Shown: positions 8,802 to 17,526, counted from the first letter of the stretch. The stretch: 64,000 nt of DNA from Anaerotruncus rubiinfantis (GCF_900078395.1 NZ_FKLA01000009.1:2240084-2304083), one strand, 5' to 3'. Translations and numbers: made by a program. Notes: generated by a model not told the origin, from the letters alone.

Positions 8802-9637
8802 AACAGCAGCTCCCGCAGGACTTTACATGCGGTCGCGGTCGAGATGCCGCTCGGGTCGTAAGGCGGCGACAGTTCGTTTATGTCGCAGGCGACAATATTG
8901 AGGCCGCTCACCTGCCGGATCGCGTCCAAGAGCTGCAAAAAGCTCACGCCGCCCGCCTCCGGCGTCCCGGTGCCCGGGAACGCCGACGGGTCGAGCACAT
9001 CGAGGTCGAGGGTGAAGTAGACCGGCCGCCCCGCCAGCATCCGCACGACCTGATCGAGCCCGTCGAAGGTAAACTTCTGGGTGGAGACATGTTCTTTGCC
9101 CCATAAAAATTCGCTATGGTCGCCCGAACGGATGCCAAACTGAAAAATCCTGCCGTCGCCCACAAGCTCCCATGTCCGGCGCAGCACCGTCGCATGCGAT
9201 AGCTTCGCGCCGAGGTAGTCGTCCCGCAGGTCGGCGTGCGCGTCGAAATGGACGACGTGCAGGTCCGGATAACGCTTCACGGCGGCCCGCGCCGCGCCGA
9301 GCGTCACAAGGTGCTCTCCGCCGATCATCACCGGGCACTTCCCGTCCGAAAGGATGCTGTCCGCAAACCGTTCGATATCGCCGAGCGCGAGATGCGTGTC
9401 CCCGAAGCAGAGCTCCAGGTCCCCCGCGTCAAAGATGGCGGCATCGGCCAGATCCCTGTCCTGATAGGGGCTGTAGGTCTCAAGCCCGTAGCTTTCCGCG
9501 CGCATCGTGCGGCTCGCAAAGCGGGCGCCCGGCCGGTAGGAGGTCGTCGAATCGAACGGCGCGCCGAAAATCACGAGCTTTGCATCCACATATTCACTGT
9601 CGCAGCCGAGAAAGGTTTCGACATTTTTACTCAACAT
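8789..9637 (-). CDS. speB: Agmatinase (ureohydrolase family)
   Basis: 282 residues from ATG 9637, giving MLSKNVETFLGCDSEY. Binuclear manganese ureohydrolase motifs are intact: GGEHLVTLG, HFDAHADLRDDY and LDLDVLDPSAFPGTGTPEAGG. It hydrolyses agmatine to putrescine and urea. The gene overlaps the end of speE by 11 bases. Placement directly after arginine decarboxylase and spermidine synthase supports agmatinase over arginase or formiminoglutamase. Confidence 0.93.
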   Translation of the reverse strand: MLSKNVETFLGCDSEYVDAKLVIFGAPFDSTTSYRPGARFASRTMRAESYGLETYSPYQDRDLADAAIFDAGDLELCFGDTHLALGDIERFADSILSDGKCPVMIGGEHLVTLGAARAAVKRYPDLHVVHFDAHADLRDDYLGAKLSHATVLRRTWELVGDGRIFQFGIRSGDHSEFLWGKEHVSTQKFTFDGLDQVVRMLAGRPVYFTLDLDVLDPSAFPGTGTPEAGGVSFLQLLDAIRQVSGLNIVACDINELSPPYDPSGISTATACKVLRELLLALS

Positions 9638-10478
9638 CCCGCAGCATCTCCTCCACATAGTTTGGCAGCGCGAACGACCCAACGTGCAGCTGCGTGTTAT
9701 AATAACGGGTTTTCAGCCCGAGCGCATTCCATTTGACCGGGTTGAAGTCCCGGGTCGGGTGGTATTTCTTGGAAGCGAATCCGAAAAGCCAGTGCCCGGA
9801 CGGATAGGTCGGAATATGCGCCTGATAGACCCGGCTGATCGGGAACGACTCGACGATCCGCTTGTGGGCGCGCTGCATCGCGATCGCGTCCTCGTCATAG
9901 AACGGGCTTTCGTGCTGGTTGACCATGATGCCGTCCTCTTTGAGAGCCTTATAGCAATTTCCGTAAAATTCCTTTGTGAAAAGGCCCTCTCCCGGTCCGA
10001 ACGGATCGGTCGAATCGACAATGATAACGTCGTATTCGTTCTCACAGCGGCGGATGAATTTGAGCCCGTCCTGATAGTAAATGTTGACCCGTTCATCCGA
10101 AAGGCGGCAAGCGGTCTGCGGCAAATGCTGCTTGCAGACCTCCACTACCAGCTCGTCGATCTCTACAAGGTCGATCTGCTCGACGGTCGAATAGCGCGTG
10201 AGCTCACGCACCACCCCGCCGTCTCCCGCACCGATGACAAGAATCCGTTTTGCGTTCGGATGCACAGCCATCGGCACATGGGTAATCATCTCGTGATAGA
10301 TGAACTCATCCTTTTCGGTGAGCATCATATAGCCGTCGAGCGTCAAAAAGCGCCCGAACTCCTTCGAATCGAACACATCGATCCGTTGGAATTCGCTCTG
10401 CCCGCAATAGAGCTGCCGGTCAACCTTAATCGAAAACTGCGCGTTCGGGGTATGCCGTTCAGTAAACCATAGCTGCAA
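9627..10478 (-). CDS. speE: Spermidine synthase (polyamine aminopropyltransferase)
   Basis: 283 residues. N-terminal beta domain, then a methyltransferase-like fold with the nucleotide motif VIGAGDGGVVREL, the acidic loop IDLVEIDELVVEVCKQHLP and the catalytic segment VDSTDPFGPGEGLFTKEFY. Landmarks DEFIYHEMITHVP and TYPSGHW are standard for SpeE. It transfers the aminopropyl group of decarboxylated SAM to putrescine. It begins one base after the speA stop codon and its end overlaps speB. Confidence 0.95.
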   Translation of the reverse strand: MQLWFTERHTPNAQFSIKVDRQLYCGQSEFQRIDVFDSKEFGRFLTLDGYMMLTEKDEFIYHEMITHVPMAVHPNAKRILVIGAGDGGVVRELTRYSTVEQIDLVEIDELVVEVCKQHLPQTACRLSDERVNIYYQDGLKFIRRCENEYDVIIVDSTDPFGPGEGLFTKEFYGNCYKALKEDGIMVNQHESPFYDEDAIAMQRAHKRIVESFPISRVYQAHIPTYPSGHWLFGFASKKYHPTRDFNPVKWNALGLKTRYYNTQLHVGSFALPNYVEEMLRDVE

Positions 10479-10479
10479 T

Positions 10480-11937
10480 TTACTGCACCTCCTTTGTCAC
10501 ATTGAGATACGCGATATCCATGTCCTCCGGGCCGGTCAGCGAACAGCCCTTCTCCTTGGCATACGCGATATAATCAAGTATTTCCCCGGTAATCCGCTCG
10601 CCAGGCGCCAGGATCGGGATGCCCGGCGGATAGCACATGACAAATTCCGAACAGATACGCCCAGCGCTTTTTCCAATCGGAAGCGGTTCTTTCTCGGCGT
10701 AAAACGCCTTCTGCGGCGGGATCGCCACCTGGGGATTGATATACTCATGCCGCAGCATGCCCGTCTTATCCCGTTTGTAGCGGCGGCGGATTTCGGAGAG
10801 CGCGCTCACCAGCCGTTCAAGGTCGCGCTGACGGTCCCCAACTGAAAGATACGCGAGGATATTGCCGATGTCACCGAACTCAACCTGAATGTCATATTCA
10901 TCCCGCAGGATGTCGTAGACCTCGATCCCGGCGAGCCCCACCTCAAAGGTGTTGACCGAAAGCTTGGTCACGTCAAAATCGCAGACCGTGTCGCCGTTGC
11001 AGAGCTCCCGCGAATAGGCGTAGTAATCGCCGATCTGGTTGATCTCCTCCCTGGCGTACTGCGCCATGCCGATCACCCGTTCGAAGATCTCCTTCCCATT
11101 TACCGCAAGGTTCTTGCGGGAGATGTCGAGACTCGAAAGCAGCAGATAAGAGCCGCTGGTCGTCTGGGTGAGATTGATGACCTGCCGCACATAGCCGTCG
11201 TTCACCGCCGGGCCGCAGAGCAGAAACGAGCTCTGGGTGAGCGAGCCGCCGGACTTGTGCATACTGACCGACGCCATGTCCGCGCCGGCCGCCATCGCGG
11301 CGACGGGAAGGCCCTCGCCAAAATAGAAGTGGGTGCCGTGCGCCTCGTCCGCAAGCACGAGCATCCCATGCGCATGGGCGATCCGTACAATCTCCGTCAG
11401 ATTTGAACAAATGCCGTAATAGGTGGGGTTGTTGACCAACACCGCCTTGGCGTCCGGATTCTCGCGGATCGCCTGCTCGACATCCGAAAGCCGCATGCCG
11501 AGCGCGATGCCGAGCCGCTGGTTCATCTGGGGATTCACATAGACCGGCGTCGCACCGCCAAGAATAAGAGCATTTATCACACTGCGGTGGACGTTGCGCG
11601 GCAGGATGATCTTGTCGCCCTTCTTGCAGGCCGAAAGCACCATGCTCTGCACCGCCGAAGTCGTGCCGCCCACCATAAAAAAAGCATGCGCTGCGCCGAA
11701 TGCGTCGGCGGCGAGTTCCTCCGCCTCCCGGATAACCGACACCGGATGGCAGAGGTTGTCGAGCGGCTTCATCGAATTCACATCCACCGTCATACACTTT
11801 TCCCCAAGAAAATCGGTCAGTTCACGGCTGCCCTTGCCGCGCTTGTGGCCCGGTACATCGAACGGAACCACACGCATTCGTTTAAAGCGTTCGAGCGCCT
11901 CATAAATCGGCGCGCGATCCTGATTAAGCTTTTCCAT
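10480..11937 (-). CDS. speA: Arginine decarboxylase (Orn/Lys/Arg decarboxylase fold I)
   Basis: 485 residues, the length of Bacillus-type SpeA. PLP-binding segment SVSMHKSGGSLTQSS contains the Schiff-base lysine; other landmarks are FDVPGHKRGKG, DEAHGTHFYFGE and the C-terminal PPGIPILAPGE. It starts the agmatine route to putrescine. Lysine or ornithine specificity cannot be excluded, but the adjacent agmatinase strongly favours arginine. speD lies upstream behind a GC-rich, repeat-containing gap of about 250 bases. Confidence 0.92.
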   Translation of the reverse strand: MEKLNQDRAPIYEALERFKRMRVVPFDVPGHKRGKGSRELTDFLGEKCMTVDVNSMKPLDNLCHPVSVIREAEELAADAFGAAHAFFMVGGTTSAVQSMVLSACKKGDKIILPRNVHRSVINALILGGATPVYVNPQMNQRLGIALGMRLSDVEQAIRENPDAKAVLVNNPTYYGICSNLTEIVRIAHAHGMLVLADEAHGTHFYFGEGLPVAAMAAGADMASVSMHKSGGSLTQSSFLLCGPAVNDGYVRQVINLTQTTSGSYLLLSSLDISRKNLAVNGKEIFERVIGMAQYAREEINQIGDYYAYSRELCNGDTVCDFDVTKLSVNTFEVGLAGIEVYDILRDEYDIQVEFGDIGNILAYLSVGDRQRDLERLVSALSEIRRRYKRDKTGMLRHEYINPQVAIPPQKAFYAEKEPLPIGKSAGRICSEFVMCYPPGIPILAPGERITGEILDYIAYAKEKGCSLTGPEDMDIAYLNVTKEVQ

Positions 11938-11986
11938 CTCGCTCTCCTTTCCAGCCCGCGGCCGTCAAAAGGGCTCGCGGTAAATC

Positions 11987-12018
11987 CGCTCCGGCGCTCA
12001 GCGCCGGGCAGCGCGTCA
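11987..12018. repeat. 32-bp direct repeat, copy 1
   Basis: Identical over 32 bases to 12163-12194. The core CCGGCGCTCAGCGCCGG is a palindrome with a one-base centre. The spacing between copies is 176 bases, within the speD-speA gap. Confidence 0.85.
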
Positions 12019-12115
12019 CAAAATTTGCGCGCAGCGCTCCTTGCCCCAGATCCGCCCGCACTGCGGGCGGGCCATCGAAGATGGCTCCCTCGAAGATGGC
12101 TCCCTGCGGAGGATC

Positions 12116-12140
12116 CAAAGGGGGCGTGCCGCCCCCTTTG
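12116..12140. other. Strong hairpin in the speD-speA gap
   Basis: CAAAGGGGGCG and CGCCCCCTTTG form a perfect 11-bp stem with a three-base loop, without a T run. Just before it is a tandem duplication of TCGAAGATGGCTCCC (about 12075-12105). The hairpin could moderate readthrough or protect the speD mRNA end. Confidence 0.7.
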
Positions 12141-12162
12141 AACGCGCGTCGCCGCAAAGCGG

Positions 12163-12194
12163 CGCTCCGGCGCTCAGCGCCGGGCAGCGCGTCA
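12163..12194. repeat. 32-bp direct repeat, copy 2 (covers the speD stop)
   Basis: Second identical copy of the 11987-12018 repeat. Its last three bases are the speD stop codon, so the repeat includes coding sequence. Confidence 0.85.
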
Positions 12195-12953
12195 GTAGAC
12201 GTTGCTGCCCGAGAAGATTTCGATCATCTCCTGGCGCAGGCTGTTTGTGATCTGCAGGCGGGTGCGCGGCGGAAGCTCGTACACATCGGTGTTGAAGAGG
12301 TAGTTCTGCAAATCCACCTCTTTGATCAGCATTTTGGTGTGAAAAATATTCGACTGGTAGACGTTGATATCGATCGCGTCGTATTTTTGCAAGGTACGGT
12401 CGTCGATGTAGTCCTGGATCGAGGTGATCTTATGGTCGATAAAGAGCTTTTTGCCCTGTAAGTCGCGGGTGAAGCCCCGAATGCGGTAATCCATTGTGAT
12501 GATGTCGCTGTCAAACGAACCGATCAGGTAATCGAGGGTCGAAAGCGGTGTGATCTCCCCACAGGTTGCCACGTCGATGTCCACCCGAAAGGTGGCAAGG
12601 CAGGTGTCCGGGTGATATTCCGGATAGGTATGTACTGTGACATGGCTTTTATCGAGATGCGCGACCACCGTTTCACCACCCACCGGATGCATACTTTCCT
12701 CTGCAATAAGGAAGGTCACGCTCGCGCCCTGCGGGTCATAATCCTGCTTTGAGACATTGAGCACATGCGCTCCGATCATTTCTGTAACATTATAGAGGAT
12801 TTTCGTCAGCCTTTCGGAATTGTACTGCTCATCGATATAGGCGATGTAATCCCGCTGCTCGCGTTCGCTTTTCGCATAGCAGACATCATAAATATTGAAG
12901 CTCAGCGATTTTGTCAGATTATTAAAACCATACAGTTTCAGCTTATTTTCCAT
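12192..12953 (-). CDS. speD: S-adenosylmethionine decarboxylase proenzyme (E. coli type)
   Basis: 253 residues, close to the 264 of E. coli SpeD and much longer than the small Bacillus type. The self-cleavage site is visible as [13 protein letters not shown]: cleavage before Ser103 would make the pyruvoyl cofactor and alpha and beta chains. It supplies decarboxylated SAM to SpeE. It is first in the polyamine cluster and follows a leader of about 430 bases with a terminator-like stem close to the start, suggesting regulation at the RNA level. Confidence 0.95.
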   Translation of the reverse strand: MENKLKLYGFNNLTKSLSFNIYDVCYAKSEREQRDYIAYIDEQYNSERLTKILYNVTEMIGAHVLNVSKQDYDPQGASVTFLIAEESMHPVGGETVVAHLDKSHVTVHTYPEYHPDTCLATFRVDIDVATCGEITPLSTLDYLIGSFDSDIITMDYRIRGFTRDLQGKKLFIDHKITSIQDYIDDRTLQKYDAIDINVYQSNIFHTKMLIKEVDLQNYLFNTDVYELPPRTRLQITNSLRQEMIEIFSGSNVY

Positions 12954-13392
12954 GCGCGGTCAACCCCTTCTGATCCTTATCCTTTCATATTCCAAAAAAC
13001 ACAACAAAAAAACGCAACCGGAACCGGCGGCAAACCGCCGCGCATCCACTTGCGTTTCATTCTACATCTGTCCCCGCGGCTGCGTTTTGATTCCGCGGAG
13101 CTTTCCATATGGAGATTGTAGAGGTCGAGTTCAGAGTCTATATAGCAAGAAATTTACTTTTACTACTCTTATTGATCGTTTCACAAGTGTGATGTGCATG
13201 CGGCACACGGTTTTAAGTAACCAACTTATAAAATCGGGCGAAACCGCCCCGTCAATAAGGCAACGAAAGTTGCCGATTCGGCATTTGACCCGGCTGTCCG
13301 TATGGCCTTGATTTCCCATTTGGCTGGGAAATGGTCAAAAAAAGATCTTTGCTATCTGGCAGGCTCTGCTCAGCCTTGTATTTTACAGATTG
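12954..13392 (-). other. Long structured 5' leader of speD
   Basis: About 430 noncoding bases lie between a near-consensus promoter and speD. Many short perfect stems are visible, for example TTTCCCA/TGGGAAA (about 13314-13333), GGCAAC/GTTGCC (about 13259-13274) and GGGCG/CGCCC (about 13236-13249). The GGCAAC stem carries a GAAA loop if read on the plus strand, so orientation of an RNA here is not settled. No convincing ORF is present. I do not recognise a known riboswitch class. Confidence 0.5.
13004..13057 (-). terminator. Terminator-like attenuator stem in the speD leader
   Basis: On the minus strand an 8-bp outer stem (13050-13057 with 13010-13017) encloses a CGGCGG/CCGCCG hairpin and is followed by a T-rich tail, 50 bases before the speD ATG. 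An upstream segment TGCGTTTT (13081-13088) can pair with the same 3' arm, offering an alternative antiterminator fold. Confidence 0.6.
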
Positions 13393-13398
13393 ATATAG

Positions 13399-13427
13399 AT
13401 TATAGCGGATAAATCGAGAAAATGCAA
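13399..13427 (-). promoter_or_regulatory. Near-consensus promoter upstream of the speD leader
   Basis: On the minus strand TTGCAT (13422-13427) and TATAAT (13399-13404) are spaced by exactly 17 bases. Transcription would start near 13392 and run through the leader into speD. Confidence 0.75.
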
Positions 13428-13494
13428 GCAAAATTTTTGTAAATCCCGGAAAATAAGCGAATTTCGCTTCTGCTGTCTGTATTTGCAGATTTCT

Positions 13495-13529
13495 GAAAAA
13501 AGCGAAGCGGTAAAACCGCTTCGCTTTTT
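13495..13529. terminator. Terminator after the DUF11 protein gene
   Basis: Perfect 11-bp stem AGCGAAGCGGT/ACCGCTTCGCT with A and T runs on either side, just past the stop of the minus-strand DUF11 gene. Confidence 0.85.
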
Positions 13530-13548
13530 ACAGGAGGGATCGGAAAAA

Positions 13549-14424
13549 TCACAGGGCTGTAACGGTTCCCACGATGGTGACGGTCACAACGCCCGGCACG
13601 CCGCCGACAGCCGCCGGCACCGTGATCTGTGTTCCGGTCGTATTCGGCAGGGTAATCGTGTTGGTGGTCGGATCAACTGTGTATTCGGTAGACGGATAGA
13701 CCGTGGTCGTACCGCCGCTGGTGACCGATACCGATGTGATGGCAAATCCGGCCGGCAGCGTATCCGTCAGTACAACGCCGGTGGCCGCCTGGTTCCCGGT
13801 ATTGGTCAGCGTGAAGGTATAGGTCAGCGTTTCGCCGGACGATACAACCTGCTTATCAGCCGATTTGATGATTGAGACATCCGCATACGCCTCGCGCAGC
13901 AGCGTGGCGCTGACTGGTCCAGCCGTAACCTGCTGGCCGCTGGCGGAACCACCGTTCGCAGAGACGGTCGCAGTATTGGTGATCTGTCCGTAGTCGGCCG
14001 CCAAATCATCCCGTACGGCGGCAATGTACAAAATCAGCGCGGTGTCCCCCGCCTCAAGCGGAACCGGCAGGGTGAAAGTCAAGCGGCCCGCGCCGATGGT
14101 CGGGGTAAGCGGCGTGAGGGCCCCGTTCACGTACAGACGCGCCGAGGAAAGCAGATATACCAGCGGATCGGGCGCAACGGTCCCGCCAAGGTTGTCGATT
14201 ACAGTGACGTTGAAAAGATCCCCCCGGCCATTGTTTTTCAGGCGGATGACATAGGTGATATTTTCACCTGGGCGATAGGTATTGCTGAGGACACTTTTGT
14301 CCGCAAGCAGGCTGTATTCATCCAGCAGGGTTGTGGTGGTTGTATTCGAATTTGCGACTTCGGGCGAAACCGCGCCATCATAGCTGTACGAAATACGGGC
14401 CTGGTTTTGCAAAGATGTAGGCAT
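13549..14424 (-). CDS. DUF11 (conserved repeat) domain protein
   Basis: 291 residues. Two DUF11-like beta domains are visible: residues about 38-160 (RPGENITYVIRLKNNGRGDLFNVTVIDNL) and about 180-285 (SGETLTYTFTLTNTGNQAATGVVLTDTLP). These resemble repeats of bacterial surface proteins. There is no signal peptide and no sorting motif, unusual for a surface protein; secretion by another route or a cytoplasmic role remains open. It is a single gene with its own terminator. Function unknown. Confidence 0.82.
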   Translation of the reverse strand: MPTSLQNQARISYSYDGAVSPEVANSNTTTTTLLDEYSLLADKSVLSNTYRPGENITYVIRLKNNGRGDLFNVTVIDNLGGTVAPDPLVYLLSSARLYVNGALTPLTPTIGAGRLTFTLPVPLEAGDTALILYIAAVRDDLAADYGQITNTATVSANGGSASGQQVTAGPVSATLLREAYADVSIIKSADKQVVSSGETLTYTFTLTNTGNQAATGVVLTDTLPAGFAITSVSVTSGGTTTVYPSTEYTVDPTTNTITLPNTTGTQITVPAAVGGVPGVVTVTIVGTVTAL

Positions 14425-14729
14425 GTGAACACTCCTTTATTACGAATTGAGCAGCTGCAAAAATACCCAATAACAATATATGCGCAGGAAATCCGCCTGT
14501 TACAAAGGGCCGCAGCTTACCGGTGCTGATTTTCTGTCACATCCCAGTCTCACATTTCCAAATTTGATGAAATCTTGAGATTTCCACCGGCCCAAACATG
14601 CTATAATGATTGTAAATATGGTGTATTTCTTCTTTTTTTTGGAGAATTCGCCAATATTCGCGGTAAAGTGTCCGCGCCGGAGGCCACCGCAGCAATCAAT
14701 CTGAAAACGATCACTGGAGGAAATTCACC
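14425..14729 (+). promoter_or_regulatory. Divergent intergenic region with extended -10 promoter for bactofilin
   Basis: TGCTATAAT at 14599-14607 is an extended -10 element reading rightward. No good -35 is needed or seen. The remaining sequence between the DUF11 and bactofilin genes shows no gene; a GGAGG Shine-Dalgarno precedes the bactofilin ATG. Confidence 0.55.
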
Positions 14730-15380
14730 ATGAACAAGAAAAACCATTTTTCTCAGGCTGTCAAAGACCTCCTGGAAGGAAAAAACGAGGAGCCTATCAT
14801 CGGCAATGCCCAGCCAGAAAAAGCCGCGATCGAAAAAAAAGCAGAGCCGCACCCAACCGTTCCCCCTGTCGTTCCACAGGAGCCAGCGGTTCCTGCCAAA
14901 AGGCCAGTTTCTGCGGCCCCCTTGTCCGCCGGACCGACCATCATCGCGCAGGGGACAACGATCATCGGCGATATCAAGGCTTCCGGCGATGTCGAGATGC
15001 TTGGCAGTCTGCGGGGAAACCTTGAAGGCAGCGGCGTGCTCAAACTATGCGGAAAAATTGCCGGCAATATCAAGGGCAAGCAGATTGAACTGTGCAATTC
15101 CGCTCTGCAGGGGGATATTACCGCAACCGCCGACGTGATCATTGACAGCGGATCGGTTGTCGTGGGCAACATCACCGCAAACAGCGTTGTGCTGGGCGGG
15201 CGGGTCAAAGGCAACCTCATTGCAAACACCACCGTCGCGTTCAGCGAAAATGCGCTGCTGATCGGAAATGTGCAGGCATCCCAGCTCTCGGTCAGCAATG
15301 GCGCCAAACTGGAAGGCGAAATCAATATCAGGCGTGAAAAAGAAGATGAACGCGCATTTGACCAGGATCTCATCATCTGA
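14730..15380 (+). CDS. Bactofilin family cytoskeletal protein
   Basis: 216 residues. A disordered basic/proline-rich N-terminus (1-70) precedes a right-handed beta-helix bactofilin domain (about 72-200) with the typical start TIIAQGTTIIGDIKASGDVEM and repeated G-x-I/V rungs. A short charged tail follows. Bactofilins polymerise without nucleotides and position envelope or cell-shape machinery. The start follows GGAGG at good spacing. It has its own promoter and terminator; partners are not apparent from neighbours. Confidence 0.92.
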   Translation: MNKKNHFSQAVKDLLEGKNEEPIIGNAQPEKAAIEKKAEPHPTVPPVVPQEPAVPAKRPVSAAPLSAGPTIIAQGTTIIGDIKASGDVEMLGSLRGNLEGSGVLKLCGKIAGNIKGKQIELCNSALQGDITATADVIIDSGSVVVGNITANSVVLGGRVKGNLIANTTVAFSENALLIGNVQASQLSVSNGAKLEGEINIRREKEDERAFDQDLII

Positions 15381-15392
15381 AACGAAAAACCA

Positions 15393-15442
15393 TAGATAGA
15401 AAACCCCGGCGGGCCATATGGCCCGCCGGGGTTTTCTATCTA
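15393..15442. terminator. 50-base perfect palindrome acting as bidirectional terminator
   Basis: Two 25-bp arms meet without a loop at 15417/15418, with A and T runs within the arms. It separates convergent bactofilin and ptsI genes. Its length and perfection are unusual for a terminator. Confidence 0.85.
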
Positions 15443-15466
15443 CTGCAGCGCAGAGGAGGCAGCGCT

Positions 15467-17206
15467 TTACAGCAAAAGCAGATGGTCCAATTTCATCTTG
15501 GTGAGCTCTTCGGTGAGGAACGCTTTCATTTCGCTTCCTGTATCGCAGCACATCGCCCGGTGCAGCATCCGCTGCGCGGTGCTGCTGTCGATGGCGGAAA
15601 GCATTTTTTTCACCTTTGGCACCGCCACCGGGCTCACGCTCACTTCGTCGATCCCCATTCCGAGCAGCAGCGGCGTCAGCAGCAGATTGCCGCCCATTTC
15701 GCCGCACATACCGACCGGTTTCCCTTCCCGCGCCCCGCTCTGAATCGTATGGTAGATCAGCCGCAGCACGCCGGGATTGTATTCGTCATAAAGCGCGGAA
15801 ACCGTCTGGTTGGTACGGTCCACCGCGAGGGTATACTGGATCAGGTCATTCGTCCCGATCGAGAAGAAATCCACCTCGCGCGCAAAGATATCCGCGCAGA
15901 CAGCGGTCGTCGGGATTTCAACCATGATGCCGACCTTGATCTCCCTATCAAACGGCACCCCTTCGCGCCGCAATTCCGCCTTGGCCCTTTTCAGCACCCG
16001 GTTGGCGGCATGCAGCTCTTCGATCGAGGAGATCATCGGGTACATGATGCGTATGTTTCCGTAGGCCGAGGCCCGCAGAATCGCGCGCAGCTGGGTCTTG
16101 AAAAGATCCTTGTTCTTTAAGCAGATTCGGATCGCCCGGTATCCCAGAAACGGATTGTTTTCCTTATTTAAATGGAGGTATTCGATTTCCTTGTCGCCGC
16201 CGGCATCGAGCGTGCGGATAATGAGCGGCCTGGTACCGAGCGCTTCGGCCGCGGCCTTATAAGTTTCGAACTGTATTTCCTCTGAAGGCGGGACATCCTC
16301 CTGCATGAACATGAATTCAGTGCGGAAAAGCCCCGCGCCTTCGGCGCCGTTTTTCACCGCCTGAGCCGCGTCCTTCGCGCTTCCGATGTTCGCGCAGACC
16401 TCCATCCGTCTCCCATCAAGCGAGCGTCCCTCCACGGTGGCGTACCGCCCCAGATCCTGACGCAATTCCCGCAGGCTTTCAATGCGCCTTCTCACCTTGT
16501 CAAGCTCTTCCGGTTCCGGGTTGCAGTCCACCGTGCCCATCGTGCCGTTGACGACAAGCATCGATACGTTCCGGCAGGACTTCATCGCATCCCTGACCCC
16601 GAACACCGCCGGGACGCCGAGATTGCGCGCCAGGATTGCCGTGTGGGAAGTCACGCCCCCCTGTTCGCAAACAATCCCGCGCAGGAAACGTTTGTCCGCC
16701 GAGATGAGCTGGGAGGGTTCCAGATCCCGCGCAATCAGGATCACATCCTCCTCCAGACGGGTCAGGTCGGCCGGTTCGACATCGAGGATGCGTTTCAAAA
16801 GGCTTGTACTCACATCCTTGATGTCCATGATCCGTTCCCGGATATATTCGTCGTCCACCTCGCCCAGTTCCAACGCGATCGCGTCGACGTTCTGACTGAG
16901 CGCGTAGGCGCAGTTAAACCGTTCGTTTTCGATAATCGAGACCGTCTCATCGATGAGACTGGGATCGTCGAGCAGCGAAACATGCACGCCCATGATTTTG
17001 CGCTCATCCTCCGAGAGCTCCCGCTCCGGGTCTGACAGGAAATCGTTCATCTTCTGCCGCAGGCGCTCGACGGCACTATAAAATTTTTCCTTTTCTGCTT
17101 CGATCGCGTCCTTTGGAACCCGGCTGCGGCGGATGCGCAGCTCCTGCTCTTTCACCAGGAACGGTTTCGCCGCCGCAAGGCCCGGAGATGCACAGATACC
17201 TTTCAT
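15467..17206 (-). CDS. ptsI: Phosphoenolpyruvate-protein phosphotransferase (PTS Enzyme I)
   Basis: 579 residues, full length. The phosphorylated histidine lies in GGVTSHTAILARNLGVPA near residue 190. The PEP-binding barrel has GLFRTEFMFM, RTLDAGGDKE, NPFLGYRAIR and the catalytic Cys motif GMCGEMGG. It takes phosphate from PEP to HPr. The gene follows ptsH by 18 bases and is last in a long minus-strand PTS locus. Confidence 0.96.
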   Translation of the reverse strand: MKGICASPGLAAAKPFLVKEQELRIRRSRVPKDAIEAEKEKFYSAVERLRQKMNDFLSDPERELSEDERKIMGVHVSLLDDPSLIDETVSIIENERFNCAYALSQNVDAIALELGEVDDEYIRERIMDIKDVSTSLLKRILDVEPADLTRLEEDVILIARDLEPSQLISADKRFLRGIVCEQGGVTSHTAILARNLGVPAVFGVRDAMKSCRNVSMLVVNGTMGTVDCNPEPEELDKVRRRIESLRELRQDLGRYATVEGRSLDGRRMEVCANIGSAKDAAQAVKNGAEGAGLFRTEFMFMQEDVPPSEEIQFETYKAAAEALGTRPLIIRTLDAGGDKEIEYLHLNKENNPFLGYRAIRICLKNKDLFKTQLRAILRASAYGNIRIMYPMISSIEELHAANRVLKRAKAELRREGVPFDREIKVGIMVEIPTTAVCADIFAREVDFFSIGTNDLIQYTLAVDRTNQTVSALYDEYNPGVLRLIYHTIQSGAREGKPVGMCGEMGGNLLLTPLLLGMGIDEVSVSPVAVPKVKKMLSAIDSSTAQRMLHRAMCCDTGSEMKAFLTEELTKMKLDHLLLL

Positions 17207-17224
17207 ACAAGGGGCCCCCTTCGC

Positions 17225-17488
17225 TTACTCGTTAAAGTTCGCCGCCACCAGCGCTTCGATTGCTTCACAGGCCTGCTGTTCATCTTCGCCGGAAAAGGCC
17301 ACATCGATTGTGCTTCCCTGTTTGATGCCCAGCGCCATGATGCTGATCGTGCTCTTTGCATTCTTGGTTTTGCCTTTGAAGGTGATCTCCACAGAGGATT
17401 TGAAACTCTGCGCAATCTTGGAAAAATCGGTGGCAGGACGGGCATGCAGCCCGCTCGGATTGGTGACCTTAAACTGCCTGGTAATCAT
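17225..17488 (-). CDS. ptsH: Phosphocarrier protein HPr
   Basis: 87 residues. The active histidine is His15 in SGLHARPA, and Ser46 in AKSTISIMALG is the regulatory site of HPr kinase, so this is a regulatory Firmicute-type HPr. It passes phosphate from EI to sugar-specific EIIA domains and to the PRD regulator upstream. The short gap to ptsI indicates cotranscription. Confidence 0.96.
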   Translation of the reverse strand: MITRQFKVTNPSGLHARPATDFSKIAQSFKSSVEITFKGKTKNAKSTISIMALGIKQGSTIDVAFSGEDEQQACEAIEALVAANFNE

Positions 17489-17526
17489 AAAACATCAAAC
17501 CTTTCATCTAATTCGTTTTCTGGATC

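Noticed and set aside
12954-13392. SAM-I or other known SAM riboswitch upstream of speD
   Set aside because: The conserved cores of known SAM riboswitches were not found in either orientation.
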